From: Bosea beijingensis
GTDB lineage: Bacteria; Pseudomonadota; Alphaproteobacteria; Rhizobiales; Beijerinckiaceae
Assembly (NCBI RefSeq): GCF_030758975.1
Contig: NZ_CP132359.1
Coordinates: 682,001-746,000 of the forward strand
Reading direction: 5' to 3'
DNA: 64,000 bases
This document shows, piece by piece, positions 40,046 through 55,780 of the stretch. The translations under genes and the position numbers were made by a program. Numbering within the stretch: the first letter of the stretch is position 1; the number at the start of each line of letters is the position of its first letter. The notes under the pieces were generated by a model. That model saw only the letters and a program-made list of their open reading frames with translations. It was not told where the DNA came from and ran no database searches.

Positions 40046-40354
40046 ATGGCTGACGACAAGATCGAGATCGAGAACGTCAATACGCCCGGCAAGACCGAGC
40101 GGGTCGACCGGGCCAAATACCTCGGGATGCGCAAGGCGCTGCTGAACATCCTGCCGGAGGCCGCGCCGGGCCTGAAGGTTTCCGAAGCCAAGGAAGCGCT
40201 GCTGCCGCATCTGCCCGACACTCTGTTTCCACAGGGCAAGACGGCGGGATGGTGGCTGAAGGCCGTGCAGCTCGATCTCGAAGCCAAGGGCACGATCAGG
40301 CGCGCGCCCGGCTCGCCGGTCCGGCTCTACAAGGCCGGGACGGTGAAGAACTGA
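40046..40354 (+). CDS. DUF6958-like hypothetical protein
   Basis: The 102-residue protein begins MADDKIEIENVNTPGKTERV and contains KYLGMRKALLNILPEAAPGL and a winged-helix-like C-terminus (GWWLKAVQLDLEAKGTIRR...GSPVRLYK). The layout matches small cytosolic proteins annotated DUF6958. AGCGAGAGA precedes ATG 40046. No partner genes; function unknown. Confidence 0.8.
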   Translation: MADDKIEIENVNTPGKTERVDRAKYLGMRKALLNILPEAAPGLKVSEAKEALLPHLPDTLFPQGKTAGWWLKAVQLDLEAKGTIRRAPGSPVRLYKAGTVKN

Positions 40355-40424
40355 CGCCGATCCGGGTCAACCGGGGATCGGCCCTATCGACATCTCCGCC
40401 GAGTTCAATCCAGGGAGGCAAATT

Positions 40425-40670
40425 TCAAAAATCAGGAAAATGCCTCAGAAATGCATAAATACATACAGACCATAGCAATATCAAGCATATATGCATGATA
40501 AAGGCAGCCTTGAATATTCCCCCTTGCGTATCAAAAGAATAAACTACTTTCGGCCCAACGATGAAACCCGTCTTGAGCGCGACCCAGATTATCCGAGACG
40601 ATGTATAAACTCCCCAAACCGAGACTGCTACAACAAAGGCAGCGACGCCCAATTTAGCAAAAGAGTTCAT
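40425..40670 (-). CDS. Small two-helix membrane protein downstream of gltD
   Basis: The 81-residue protein has two hydrophobic segments (residues ~5-32 and ~53-76: [19 protein letters not shown] and [19 protein letters not shown]). The start is 15 bp past the gltD stop on the same strand, with AGAAGGG as ribosome binding site, so it could be read with gltBD. The gene is clearly AT-richer than its neighbours, which points to recent acquisition. No family recognised. Confidence 0.7.
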   Translation of the reverse strand: MNSFAKLGVAAFVVAVSVWGVYTSSRIIWVALKTGFIVGPKVVYSFDTQGGIFKAAFIMHICLILLWSVCIYAFLRHFPDF

Positions 40671-40685
40671 CACAAACCCTTCTCC

Positions 40686-42110
<1,425 letters not shown>

Positions 42111-42208
42111 GCCGTTTCTCTCGCCGTGTGCGCGGGGCGTCCCCGTGCGCGTGCCTTGACTTGATCGAGATGCCGGGACCGTGACGGCCCCGGCGGGGTG
42201 GCGTTCGC

Positions 42209-46897
<4,689 letters not shown>

Positions 46898-47089
46898 CGT
46901 CAAACCCCGCTTCCCAGAACCCCGCGAGCTTGCGCCGGCAGGGAGACCCGTCAGTCCATGATCCCGACCGCTGCGGCCCTCGGAGCCGACCTGAAGTCGG
47001 CAGCAAGGATGGGGCCAAGGCGGTCCGGCCGTCGTCTTCCTGGAGGCTTTTTTGCTTGCGCTTTGTTTCCACCGCGCCCGCGTCCTCCG

Positions 47090-47126
47090 CAGGCGCCTCC
47101 GGGCGTGCCTCGCCCGTTCGCGCCTG
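47090..47126 (-). terminator. Two-step hairpin after 22-codon ORF
   Basis: CAGGCGC / GCGCCTG outer arms and CGGGCG / CGCCCG inner arms form a strong stem three bases past the ORF stop. There is no clear T-tract. Confidence 0.5.
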
Positions 47127-47129
47127 TCT

Positions 47130-47198
47130 TCAGGCCGTCGTTTTACGGACGGCGCGCGTGCGATTGGCTTTGGCGTTGGTAGCCCGGCCCTTCGTCAT
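47130..47198 (-). CDS. 22-residue basic peptide
   Basis: ATG 47198 is preceded by GGAGGCGAGC, a near-perfect ribosome binding site. The peptide starts [17 protein letters not shown] and has seven Lys/Arg and no acidic residues. A strong hairpin follows immediately. It lies upstream of gltB in the same direction but about 230 bp away, so it may be a leader peptide or an independent small gene. It is too short to assign a family. Confidence 0.5.
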   Translation of the reverse strand: MTKGRATNAKANRTRAVRKTTA

Positions 47199-47517
47199 GC
47201 TCGCCTCCGTTGCGACGGCGCGACCTCCAGCTAGATCAGCTTTTGGTCGGCGCGGTGAAAAATTGGACAGCAACACTGTCCTATTGCGGTGAACTTGCCA
47301 GAGTTCCAATCTACGCACAAGCGCCGATTTCGCGCTGCAGCGAAATTTTATTGCAAAATCGAATCCGCACCAGACATTTCCGGAATGAAAGCCTGACTCA
47401 GGCAGTCCGGTTCTTGTTTTTGAGCATAACACAGGGTCTTGCCCCAGCGCAGCGCGCAAACCCCCTCTTCGCCGGAGCCGCTTGGCAGGAAAACGCGCTG
47501 CGCCTAACCCTCAAGCC

Positions 47518-48573
47518 ATGGATTTCTTCAGCGACAACACCGCCGCCGCCAGCCCCCGCGTCATGGCCGCGCTCGCCGCCGCCAATGCCGGCGCCGCTTC
47601 TCCCTATGGCAAGGACGACTGGACGCGCCGCGTCGAGGAGCGCTTCGCCGCGATCTTCGAGCGCGAGGTCGCGGTCTTCCTCGTGCTGACCGGCACGGCG
47701 GCGAACGCGCTGGCGCTGGCCAGTATCGTCAAGCCCTGGGGCGCGATCCTCACCCATGAGGAGGCGCATGTCGTAGAGGACGAATGCGGCGCACCGGAGT
47801 TCTTCACCAACGGCGCCAAGCTGGTCGACCTGCCCGGCACCGGCGCCAAGCTGAAACCGGAGACGGTGACGAAGGCGCTCTCGCATCTGCGCGCCGGCGA
47901 TTTCCATCAAGTCCAGGCCCAGGCGCTGACGATCACGCAGGCGACCGAATGCGGCACGATCTATACGCCGGCCGAGGTCCGTGCCCTGAAGGACGCCGTC
48001 ACGCCGCGCGGTCTCAAGCTCCATATGGACGGCGCCCGCTTCGCCAATGCGCTGGTCACGCTCGGCTGCACGCCGGCCGAGATCACCTGGAAGGCCGGCG
48101 TCGACGTGCTCTCCTTCGGCGGCACCAAGAACGGCGCGCTCGCGGCGGAAGCCGTGATCTTCTTCGACCCGGCCGAGGCCGAGGAGATGAAATGGCGGCG
48201 CAAGCGCGCCGGCCAGACGCTCTCCAAGGGCCGCGTTCTCGGCGCCCAGTTCGAGGGCCTGCTCGCCGACGATCACTGGCTCGATCTCGCCCGCCACGCC
48301 AATGCGCGCGCGAAGCGTCTGGCGGATTCGGTGACGCAGGGCAGCGAGGCCCGCCTCGCCTGGCCCTGCCAGGCGAACGAGGTCTTCCTCGTGCTGCCGC
48401 CCGCCGTCCAGCAGCGCCTGAAGGCGGCAGGCATCGGCTATTACGACTGGTCGGCCCGCTCGCTGCCAGCGGAAGCGCCGCTCAAGGATGGCGAAGTCGT
48501 CGGCCGGTTCGTCATGTCCTTCGCGACGGAAGCTGAGGACGTGGAACGCTTGGTCGCTGCGATCGCCGGTTGA
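47518..48573 (+). CDS. ltaE: Low-specificity threonine aldolase
   Basis: The 351-residue PLP enzyme cleaves L-threonine and L-allo-threonine to glycine and acetaldehyde. FFSDNTAAASPRVM at the start, HEEAHVVEDECGAPEFF, LHMDGARFANA and the PLP-lysine in SFGGTKNGA are family features. ATG 47518 is used; the upstream in-frame extension to 47482 is not conserved in character. No operon partner. Confidence 0.94.
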   Translation: MDFFSDNTAAASPRVMAALAAANAGAASPYGKDDWTRRVEERFAAIFEREVAVFLVLTGTAANALALASIVKPWGAILTHEEAHVVEDECGAPEFFTNGAKLVDLPGTGAKLKPETVTKALSHLRAGDFHQVQAQALTITQATECGTIYTPAEVRALKDAVTPRGLKLHMDGARFANALVTLGCTPAEITWKAGVDVLSFGGTKNGALAAEAVIFFDPAEAEEMKWRRKRAGQTLSKGRVLGAQFEGLLADDHWLDLARHANARAKRLADSVTQGSEARLAWPCQANEVFLVLPPAVQQRLKAAGIGYYDWSARSLPAEAPLKDGEVVGRFVMSFATEAEDVERLVAAIAG

Positions 48574-48665
48574 GCGGGCGCATTTGCGCCCCGTTTCCAG
48601 CCGCATACCTGCCGCAATCCCTAACAAGACTGAATGGCGAGCAGTCAGTCGTTAAGGAATTTGGC

Positions 48666-49622
48666 ATGGCAGATCGTTCGACCGCACCGGGGCGTATCGC
48701 GCTGATGGGCCTGGTCGTGGCCGGCGCAATGGCCGGCATGGCGGGTACCGCCAGCGCCCAGTACTACTATTACGACGATGGGTACGAGCCCTATCCCGCC
48801 TATGGATATGGCTATCGTTACGACTATGGCTACGCCCCGCGCCCACCCGCCGCGGTGCCGCGCGCGCCGGCTGCCGTCTCGCCCTACTCTGTCAACAGCG
48901 GCGCCGCCCGCCGTTACGGCCTTGTCCGGATCGAGCGCACGATCCGGCGCGACGACACCTATATCGTCGACGGCGTCACGGCGGGTGGTCAGCGCCAGCG
49001 CCTCATCCTCGACGCTTATGCCGGCGAATTGATCCGTCGCATCCCCTTGCGCGGACAGGCCGCCCCCAGCGTCGCCCGCGCCGACCCGCGCGAGGAACAT
49101 GCTCCGCCGCGCCAGCGCTTGGTGCCCCAGCCGCCCGAGCGGCCTGCCGAACTGAAGGGGCCGACGGAAGCCAGTGCCCCGGCAACGACCGTGCTGCCCT
49201 CGCCGGCCGCACCGCCTGCGCCTGAGCCCGCCGCGCCAGTCGAGAAGCCGCCGGCCGAGGCCAGCGCGCCCGCGACGACCTCACCGCCGTCTCCTGCTGC
49301 GCCGCCTGCCCCCGAGCCGGTGAAGCCTGCGGAACCGGGCCCGGCCGAAGCCAGCGCCCCCGCGACCGTCGCACCGCCGCAACCCGCCAAGCCGGCAGAG
49401 CCCTCGCCCGGTGCGACCAATCCCGACACCGGAGCCGACAAGCCGAAGCTCGTGAACCCCAGCGATGTGCGCAATACCGAGGGCACCGAGCGCAAGCCGC
49501 CGCTTTCGACAGCCGCGCCCGCAGTCGAAGCCGGGTCAATCCCCCCGGTACAGAACATCGACTCCACGCCATCGACGCCGAAGCCCGAGACGCCGATCGC
49601 CCCGGTCGCCCCGATGAACTGA
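48666..49622 (+). CDS. Secreted Tyr- and Pro-rich hypothetical protein
   Basis: The 318-residue protein has a signal peptide (MADRSTAPGRIALMGLVVAG ... ASA) and a Tyr/Gly-rich stretch (YYYYDDGYEPYPAYGYGYRY). A short conserved-looking domain follows (RYGLVRIERTIRRDDTYIVDG), then a long Pro/Ala/Glu-rich tail with three copies of an EASAPATT-type unit. AAGGA precedes ATG 48666. The domain and tail suggest a periplasmic or envelope-associated protein. Function unknown. Confidence 0.85.
   Translation: MADRSTAPGRIALMGLVVAGAMAGMAGTASAQYYYYDDGYEPYPAYGYGYRYDYGYAPRPPAAVPRAPAAVSPYSVNSGAARRYGLVRIERTIRRDDTYIVDGVTAGGQRQRLILDAYAGELIRRIPLRGQAAPSVARADPREEHAPPRQRLVPQPPERPAELKGPTEASAPATTVLPSPAAPPAPEPAAPVEKPPAEASAPATTSPPSPAAPPAPEPVKPAEPGPAEASAPATVAPPQPAKPAEPSPGATNPDTGADKPKLVNPSDVRNTEGTERKPPLSTAAPAVEAGSIPPVQNIDSTPSTPKPETPIAPVAPMN
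49150..49400 (+). repeat. Coding direct repeats (EASAPAT units)
   Basis: Three successive units encode EASAPATT or EASAPATV followed by Pro/Ala-rich spacers of ~25 residues. The nucleotide sequence is also similar between units, so they arose by internal duplication. Confidence 0.8.
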
Positions 49623-49634
49623 TCCGCCAACAAA

Positions 49635-49660
49635 AAAGGCTCCCGTTTCCGGGAGCCTTT
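49635..49660. terminator. Bidirectional terminator
   Basis: AAAGGCTCCCG / CGGGAGCCTTT with a TTTC loop lies between the convergent 48666 gene and hsp20, flanked by A-rich and T-rich edges. Confidence 0.9.
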
Positions 49661-49687
49661 CGCTTTCAATCGAAAGCTTGGCGTAGG

Positions 49688-50158
49688 TTACGCGGCCTTG
49701 GCGACCTTGGCCTCGAGGACCTTGGCCGAACCGCCGGTGCCGATCGCGATCTGGCGGGGCTTCTTGGCCTCGGGAATCTCGCGCACGAGGTCAATATGCA
49801 GCAGGCCGTTCTCCAGGCTGGCGCCGGTTACCTGTACGTAATCGGCAAGCTGGAAGCGACGCTCGAAGGCGCGCGCGGCGATGCCCTGATGCAGGACCTC
49901 GCGCTTCTCGGCTCCCTCGACGGGCTGCTTCTCGCCCTTGACGGTCAGCGCGTTTTCCTTGGATTCGATGGAGAGGTCGCCCTCACCGAAGCCGGCAACC
50001 GCGATGGTGATGCGGTAGGCGTTCTCGGCGGTCCGCTCGATATTGTAGGGCGGGTAGCTCGGGGCGGCTTCGTTGCTCGTCGCCTGGTCGAGGAGATTGA
50101 ACAGACGGTCGAAACCGACGGTCGAGCGATAGAGCGGGGAAAGGTCGAAATGACGCAT
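49688..50158 (-). CDS. ibpA: Small heat-shock protein (Hsp20/IbpA family)
   Basis: The 156-residue protein starts MRHFDLSPLYRSTVGFDRLF, the class A rhizobial sHsp N-terminus. It has the alpha-crystallin domain (PPYNIERTAENAYRITIAVAGF...GIAARAFERRFQLADYVQVTGASLENGLLHI). The C-terminal IxI-like motif is RQIAI. It holds unfolded proteins in the cytosol. GGAGGACATATC precedes ATG 50158 and sits inside a ROSE-type leader, so translation should be induced by heat. The upstream open frame to 50524 is rejected. Confidence 0.95.
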   Translation of the reverse strand: MRHFDLSPLYRSTVGFDRLFNLLDQATSNEAAPSYPPYNIERTAENAYRITIAVAGFGEGDLSIESKENALTVKGEKQPVEGAEKREVLHQGIAARAFERRFQLADYVQVTGASLENGLLHIDLVREIPEAKKPRQIAIGTGGSAKVLEAKVAKAA

Positions 50159-50250
50159 GATATGTCCTCCGAAGAAGCGACAATGATGTCGGTCCGCCTC
50201 GCCTGAGCGCGGACCTTCGTTGCTTTCGCGCAGCCGGTTCTGGCCTGCAC
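50159..50250 (-). promoter_or_regulatory. ROSE-type RNA thermometer upstream of ibpA
   Basis: On the minus strand UCGCU (the U(U/C)GCU ROSE consensus) pairs with the Shine-Dalgarno GGAGGA. GUC-G-CUUC and GGAGGAC form a stem with a bulged G and a UUC loop at 50164-50181, ending 5 nt before ATG. A second stem, GGUCCGC / GCGGACC, lies at 50191-50215. ROSE elements melt on heating and free the ribosome binding site. Confidence 0.8.
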
Positions 50251-50421
50251 AGACCTGATCTGGGGAGGCGCTCGGGCTTTTCAAGAGCCGTTCTTTCGGG
50301 CCAGAAATCAGCCCTCGCATTTCTTTTCGACGCACCGACATGTTTTCGCAGGATATCCCGTGCAGGATGTCGGGCATGCGGCGGCCACGATCGATGACGT
50401 AGCCGAGATGCGGAGCAGTTG

Positions 50422-51477
50422 ATGGCCGAGGCCGCTTTCTTTGCCGATCCGAACTACCCCGTCCCGGGGCATGGCAAGACCTGGCTCGCCACGACACGGG
50501 ACGGCGCGTCCCTGCGTTTCGCAAGCTGGCGCCCGACGATAAAGCCGGTGCGTGGCACGATCGTCGTCGTGCAGGGCCGGGCCGAATTCATCGAGCGCTA
50601 CAGCGAAACCGTCGCGGAACTGCGCCGCCGTGGCTTCCATGTGCTGGCCTTCGACTGGCGCGGCCAGGGCGGCTCCCAGCGCTTCGTCCGCCGCACGCGC
50701 AAGGGCCATGTCGGGCGCCTCAAGCACTACGAGGCCGATCTCGCGCTGGCCATGGCCGAGATGCAGGCGAAGCTGCCTCCGCCCTATTTTGTGCTCTCGC
50801 ATTCGATGGGCGCCGCGCTCTGCCTCGATGCGGCTCGCTCGAATGCCTTGCCGGTCGCGCGCATGGTCGCGCTCGCGCCGATGCTCGGCATCGCGATGAT
50901 TGCGCATCCCGGCCGGGCCAAGTTCCTGGCGAGTCTGCTCTACTGGCTCGGCCTCGGCCGTGCCTTCGTCCCGGGCGGCGGCGACACCGCGATCGCCACG
51001 AAACCTTTCGAGGGCAATCGCCTGACCAGCGACCCCGTCCGCTACGCCCGCAACGCCGTGCTCTCGGCGGCGGCACGCGATCTCAGCATCGGCGATCCCA
51101 CCGTCGCCTGGATCAGGGCCGCCTTCCGCCTGATGGCGCGCCTCGGCACGCCCTCTGCCCCGCTGGAGGTGAAGGTTCCAACCCTGATCATCGCGGCGGG
51201 GCGCGATCCAGTCGTCTCGACGCCGGCGATCGAACGCTTCGCGGCGCGGCTCAAGACTGGCTCGGCGTTGGTCTTGCCGACCGCACGCCACGAGATCCTG
51301 ATGGAAAGCGACGCGATCCGCGCCCAGTTCTGGGCCGCCTTCGACGCCTTCATCCCCGGCGAGGACCAGGCTTCGCCGGCCTCAGCCGGCGAGCAAGGCC
51401 ATGGCGGCCTCATGCAGCGCCTTGCTGCCGGCCGCGAGGATACGCCCGCCCCCGGCAGCGCTGCCACCGTCCCATGA
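50422..51477 (+). CDS. Alpha/beta hydrolase (lysophospholipase/PldB-like)
   Basis: The 351-residue hydrolase has VLSHSMGAAL with the nucleophilic serine, GRDPVVS with the acid and TARHEILME with the histidine. GTIVVVQGRAEFIERY near residue 45 is typical of lysophospholipase-type serine hydrolases. No signal peptide is seen. Its 3' end overlaps the convergent phosphatase gene by 96 bp, and the last ~30 residues are Pro/Ala-rich and may be dispensable. ATG 50422 is used; an in-frame TTG directly before it is unlikely. Confidence 0.88.
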   Translation: MAEAAFFADPNYPVPGHGKTWLATTRDGASLRFASWRPTIKPVRGTIVVVQGRAEFIERYSETVAELRRRGFHVLAFDWRGQGGSQRFVRRTRKGHVGRLKHYEADLALAMAEMQAKLPPPYFVLSHSMGAALCLDAARSNALPVARMVALAPMLGIAMIAHPGRAKFLASLLYWLGLGRAFVPGGGDTAIATKPFEGNRLTSDPVRYARNAVLSAAARDLSIGDPTVAWIRAAFRLMARLGTPSAPLEVKVPTLIIAAGRDPVVSTPAIERFAARLKTGSALVLPTARHEILMESDAIRAQFWAAFDAFIPGEDQASPASAGEQGHGGLMQRLAAGREDTPAPGSAATVP

Positions 51478-52164
51478 GGTGACGATGCCGCCCGCGCCCT
51501 CGATGATGGGTATCAGCGCGACGATGTCGTAGGGCTTGAGGCCACTCTCGATGACGAGATCGACATGGCCGGCCGCCAGCATGCAATAGGCGTAGCAATC
51601 GCAGCCGTAGCGCGAGAGCCGGACCTCCTTCTCGACGCGGGCGAAGGCCTTCGCCTCCGCGCCCTTGAACAGGGCCGGCGTCGTCGTCATCAGCGTCGCC
51701 GCTGCGAGATCTGTGGTCTGGCGCGTCCGCAGCTTCTTCGGGCCGCCCGGTCCTTCATAGCGCGCCTCGCGCCCGTCCCCGGAAAAGCGCTCGCCCGAAA
51801 AGGGCTGGTGCATCATGCCGTAGACCGGCACGCCGTTGCGGGTGAGCCCGATCAGCGTGCCCCAGACCGGGATGCCGGAGATGAAGGCGCGCGTCCCGTC
51901 GATCGGGTCGAGCACCCAGACATACTCGGCATCGGTGTTCTCGCTGCCGAATTCCTCGCCGAGCACGCCATGGGCCGGGAACTGCCGCTTGATCATGTGG
52001 CGCATCACCGTTTCGCCGGCGCGGTCGCCTTCGGTCACGGGATCGAACACCCCGCCGCGGGACTTGTCCTCCGTCGCATGCAGCGCCCGGAAGAAAGGCA
52101 GGATCGCCCGGCCGGACTGCGTCGCCAGCTCTGCGACGAAAGCGCCGAAATCGACTGCGCTCAT
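51382..52164 (-). CDS. hisN: Inositol monophosphatase family protein (histidinol-phosphatase HisN-like)
   Basis: The 260-residue IMPase-fold enzyme has GEEFGSE and WVLDPIDGTRAFISG metal-binding motifs and SWDGGSAAGGGR near the C-terminus. Alphaproteobacterial members of this branch act as histidinol-phosphatases in histidine synthesis; inositol monophosphatase activity is the alternative. ATG 52164 (MSAVDFG) is chosen; the frame stays open to 52269. It is convergent with, and overlaps, the hydrolase gene. Confidence 0.88.
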   Translation of the reverse strand: MSAVDFGAFVAELATQSGRAILPFFRALHATEDKSRGGVFDPVTEGDRAGETVMRHMIKRQFPAHGVLGEEFGSENTDAEYVWVLDPIDGTRAFISGIPVWGTLIGLTRNGVPVYGMMHQPFSGERFSGDGREARYEGPGGPKKLRTRQTTDLAAATLMTTTPALFKGAEAKAFARVEKEVRLSRYGCDCYAYCMLAAGHVDLVIESGLKPYDIVALIPIIEGAGGIVTSWDGGSAAGGGRILAAGSKALHEAAMALLAG

Positions 52165-52316
52165 GAATAGGCACTCCAGTTTGCTGCTTTGCAGCATAAA
52201 CCCCGCGGTGGACCACTCGAACCGGGGCTCGGATGCGGAGATATCCGAAAAACCCTGGCTTTTGGCCATGGCATCATGCGCTCACCGCATGGCGCCATTG
52301 ATTTCGCTGATTTTAA

Positions 52317-52345
52317 TTGCGTTTTGCAGCGCACCCTCATATTGT
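52317..52345 (+). promoter_or_regulatory. Sigma-70-type promoter of candidate sRNA
   Basis: TTGCGT (52317-52322), a 17-bp spacer and TATTGT (52340-52345) predict a transcription start near 52352. No ORF follows, but a terminator lies 60 nt on. Confidence 0.6.
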
Positions 52346-52351
52346 GCATTG

Positions 52352-52441
52352 CGAAGGGGAGATGACCTCAAACCTTCATTGCCCTCCTTGGGCGTTTCCT
52401 CCCTAGACTTGGGCCGCCACGCAAGTGTGCGGCCCTTTTTT
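52352..52441 (+). ncRNA. Candidate trans-acting sRNA (~90 nt)
   Basis: The predicted transcript runs from the promoter at 52317-52345 to an intrinsic terminator (GGGCCGC-CAC-GCAA-GTG-GCGGCCC followed by TTTTTT, 52411-52441). The unpaired middle holds two CU-rich anti-Shine-Dalgarno stretches, GCCCTCCTTGGG and TTTCCTCCC. This layout matches the CCUCC-loop sRNAs of rhizobia (alpha-r8/mmgR type). It lies between the divergent hisN-like gene and the convergent N-formylglutamate amidohydrolase gene. Confidence 0.6.
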
Positions 52442-52471
52442 CTTGGAAATGGTCCCGCTCCGCCCCTGCCG

Positions 52472-53392
52472 CTATTCGGCCGCCTCGCGCCATTCGTCGA
52501 GCCAGCCGCTCCAGCGCGCGAAGCAATCCGCCATCACAGCCGTCATCGCCTGCTCGACTTCGCCGAAACCGGCATGCGGCTCCAGCGTCGCCTCGTTCAT
52601 GTAGAGCGCCCGGTTCACCTCGATCTGCAAGGCATGCACGCCGGCCGCCGGCGCGCCGTAATGCTCGGTAATGAAGCCGCCCGCATAGGGCCGGTTGCGG
52701 GTGACGCTGAAGCCCAGTCGCGTGAAGGACTGCTCGGCAATGTCGATGATGTAGCCGGCAGCGCTGGTGCCGAAGCGGTCGCCGAGAATGATGTCGGATT
52801 TCGCCAGCCCGTCGCGATCGAGCCCGGCCGAGGGCATCGAATGCGCATCGACGAGGATGCAAGTGCCGAACACACCTTGCGTACGCTGGACGAGGCTGCG
52901 CAGGCCGGCGTGATAGGGCCGGTAGAGATCCTCGATGCGGGCGAGCCCCTCCTGGACCGGAATCTTCCCGAAATAGATCTCCTGCCCGTCGCCGACGATC
53001 CGGGGGATCGTGCCGAGCCCGCCGGCGACCCGCATCGAGCGGGTATTGGCGAAGGGCGGCACCCGCCCCTCGAACATACGCGGATCGAGCTCGTAGGGTT
53101 CGCGATTGACGTCGAGATAGGCGCGCGGGAACTCGGCCACGAGCAGCGGCGCGCCGAGCGAGACGCTCTGTGCGAAAAGCCTGTCGACATAGGCGTCTTC
53201 CGAGCGCCGGAGGCTACGCAGGGGCAGGCGCGCCGCCTCGACGAATCCGCGCGGATAACAGCGGCCGGCATGCGGCACGTCGACCACCACCGGCACGACC
53301 TGGAGGGCCGGCTGGTAGAGGCTGAACGGCCGCTCGATCTCGGCGACGACGTCGTCCGGCGCGGGCGGGAAAGGAGCTGAGGACAGGCTCAT
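52472..53392 (-). CDS. N-formylglutamate amidohydrolase
   Basis: The 306-residue protein belongs to the FGase family that hydrolyses N-formylglutamate or N-formylaspartate. VDVPHAGRCYP holds a zinc-binding histidine, DAYVDRLF the aspartate, LVDAHSMPS the second histidine, and LQIEVNRALYM a conserved glutamate. ATG 53392 (MSLSSAPFPPAP) is chosen; an ATG at 53410 is in frame. No other histidine-degradation genes lie nearby. Confidence 0.9.
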   Translation of the reverse strand: MSLSSAPFPPAPDDVVAEIERPFSLYQPALQVVPVVVDVPHAGRCYPRGFVEAARLPLRSLRRSEDAYVDRLFAQSVSLGAPLLVAEFPRAYLDVNREPYELDPRMFEGRVPPFANTRSMRVAGGLGTIPRIVGDGQEIYFGKIPVQEGLARIEDLYRPYHAGLRSLVQRTQGVFGTCILVDAHSMPSAGLDRDGLAKSDIILGDRFGTSAAGYIIDIAEQSFTRLGFSVTRNRPYAGGFITEHYGAPAAGVHALQIEVNRALYMNEATLEPHAGFGEVEQAMTAVMADCFARWSGWLDEWREAAE

Positions 53393-53614
53393 CACGAGCG
53401 ACTGAAGCACACAAACCTGACTGGTTGAAGCGATGTCGCGAACCCCTGTAAATTCTCTGCTGGATTCACGCGTTGTTTACCATGATGTTGCCTTATCAAA
53501 GGACATGGTTCCAACTGTGCGGCCGGGTGAGTACCCAACCGTTCCAGACCCGGCCTTGGCCGCGGTGCCAGACGTTATAGAAACACAGGCCTCAGGGACG
53601 CATAGATCAGGCCC

Positions 53615-53974
53615 ATGACGAAGATACTGCTCGCCGAAGACGACAACGATATGCGTCGCTTCCTGGTCAAGGCCCTGCAGAATGCGGGCTATGACGTCGC
53701 CTCATTCGACAACGGCCTGTCGGCCTATAACCGCCTGCGCGAGGAGCCGTTCGAGCTCCTGCTGACGGATATCGTCATGCCCGAAATGGACGGCATCGAG
53801 CTGGCGCGTCGCGCCACCGAGCTCGATCCCGACATCAAGGTGATGTTCATCACCGGCTTCGCCGCCGTGGCGCTGAACCCCGATTCGCAGACCCCGAAGG
53901 ATGCGAAGGTGCTGTCCAAGCCCTTCCATTTGCGCGAGCTCGTCAACGAAGTCGAGAAGCTGCTGGCGGCCTGA
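53615..53974 (+). CDS. cpdR: Cell-cycle response regulator CpdR
   Basis: The 119-residue single-domain receiver has Asp52 in LLLTDIVMPEMDG as the phosphoacceptor, the acidic pair EDDN at residues 8-11 and Lys ~101 in VLSKPFHLREL. Length and sequence match CpdR, which controls ClpXP-dependent CtrA degradation in alphaproteobacteria. No output domain is present. The preceding ~200 bp should carry its promoter; a 61-codon frame there (53433-53618) lacks coding character. Confidence 0.95.
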   Translation: MTKILLAEDDNDMRRFLVKALQNAGYDVASFDNGLSAYNRLREEPFELLLTDIVMPEMDGIELARRATELDPDIKVMFITGFAAVALNPDSQTPKDAKVLSKPFHLRELVNEVEKLLAA

Positions 53975-54039
53975 GCGCCGTTCGGCATCTCGCGAAAAGA
54001 GATGCCAACAGCCTCGTGAGAATTTATGCGGCAAACGCC

Positions 54040-54068
54040 TTGCCACCCGCGAAGCGAGCCGCTATAGC
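54040..54068 (+). promoter_or_regulatory. Promoter of tRNA-Val
   Basis: TTGCCA (54040-54045), 17 bp, TATAGC (54063-54068): a good sigma-70-type promoter about 75 bp upstream of the tRNA. Confidence 0.65.
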
Positions 54069-54141
54069 CCCCTCACCTCGCAGCGTGAACGCGGCCAACA
54101 CGGCTCGGACACGCTTCCGGAAGCCTCCTCAGGGCGGCGAC

Positions 54142-55580
<1,439 letters not shown>

Positions 55581-55780
55581 GACGAAGGCCTTCGATACTG
55601 GCGATTGATGTAGGCTTGGACATCCTCAGGGGTGAAGCGCGGCCCTACCGGGAACGCGTAGAAATCGATCGCTCCGGACTTTCGGGCGCGCCGAAGCTCG
55701 CCAGAGCGGAAAAAAGGCCATAGGGCCTCGACTTCCTGCTCGGTGAGGTATTTTTCCGGGGGGATCACATCGAGAACCAT

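Larger units (their letters stand above)
46898..47517. other. Divergent intergenic region gltB / ltaE
   Basis: This 620-bp region contains a minus-strand 22-codon ORF with a strong ribosome binding site (47130-47198), a large two-step hairpin just downstream of it (47090-47126), and AT-rich DNA at 47240-47420 likely to hold promoters. The rest of the gltB leader shows no recognised riboswitch. Confidence 0.5.

Noticed and set aside
53433..53618. 61-codon frame upstream of cpdR
   Set aside because: No ribosome binding site and composition fits a promoter/leader region.
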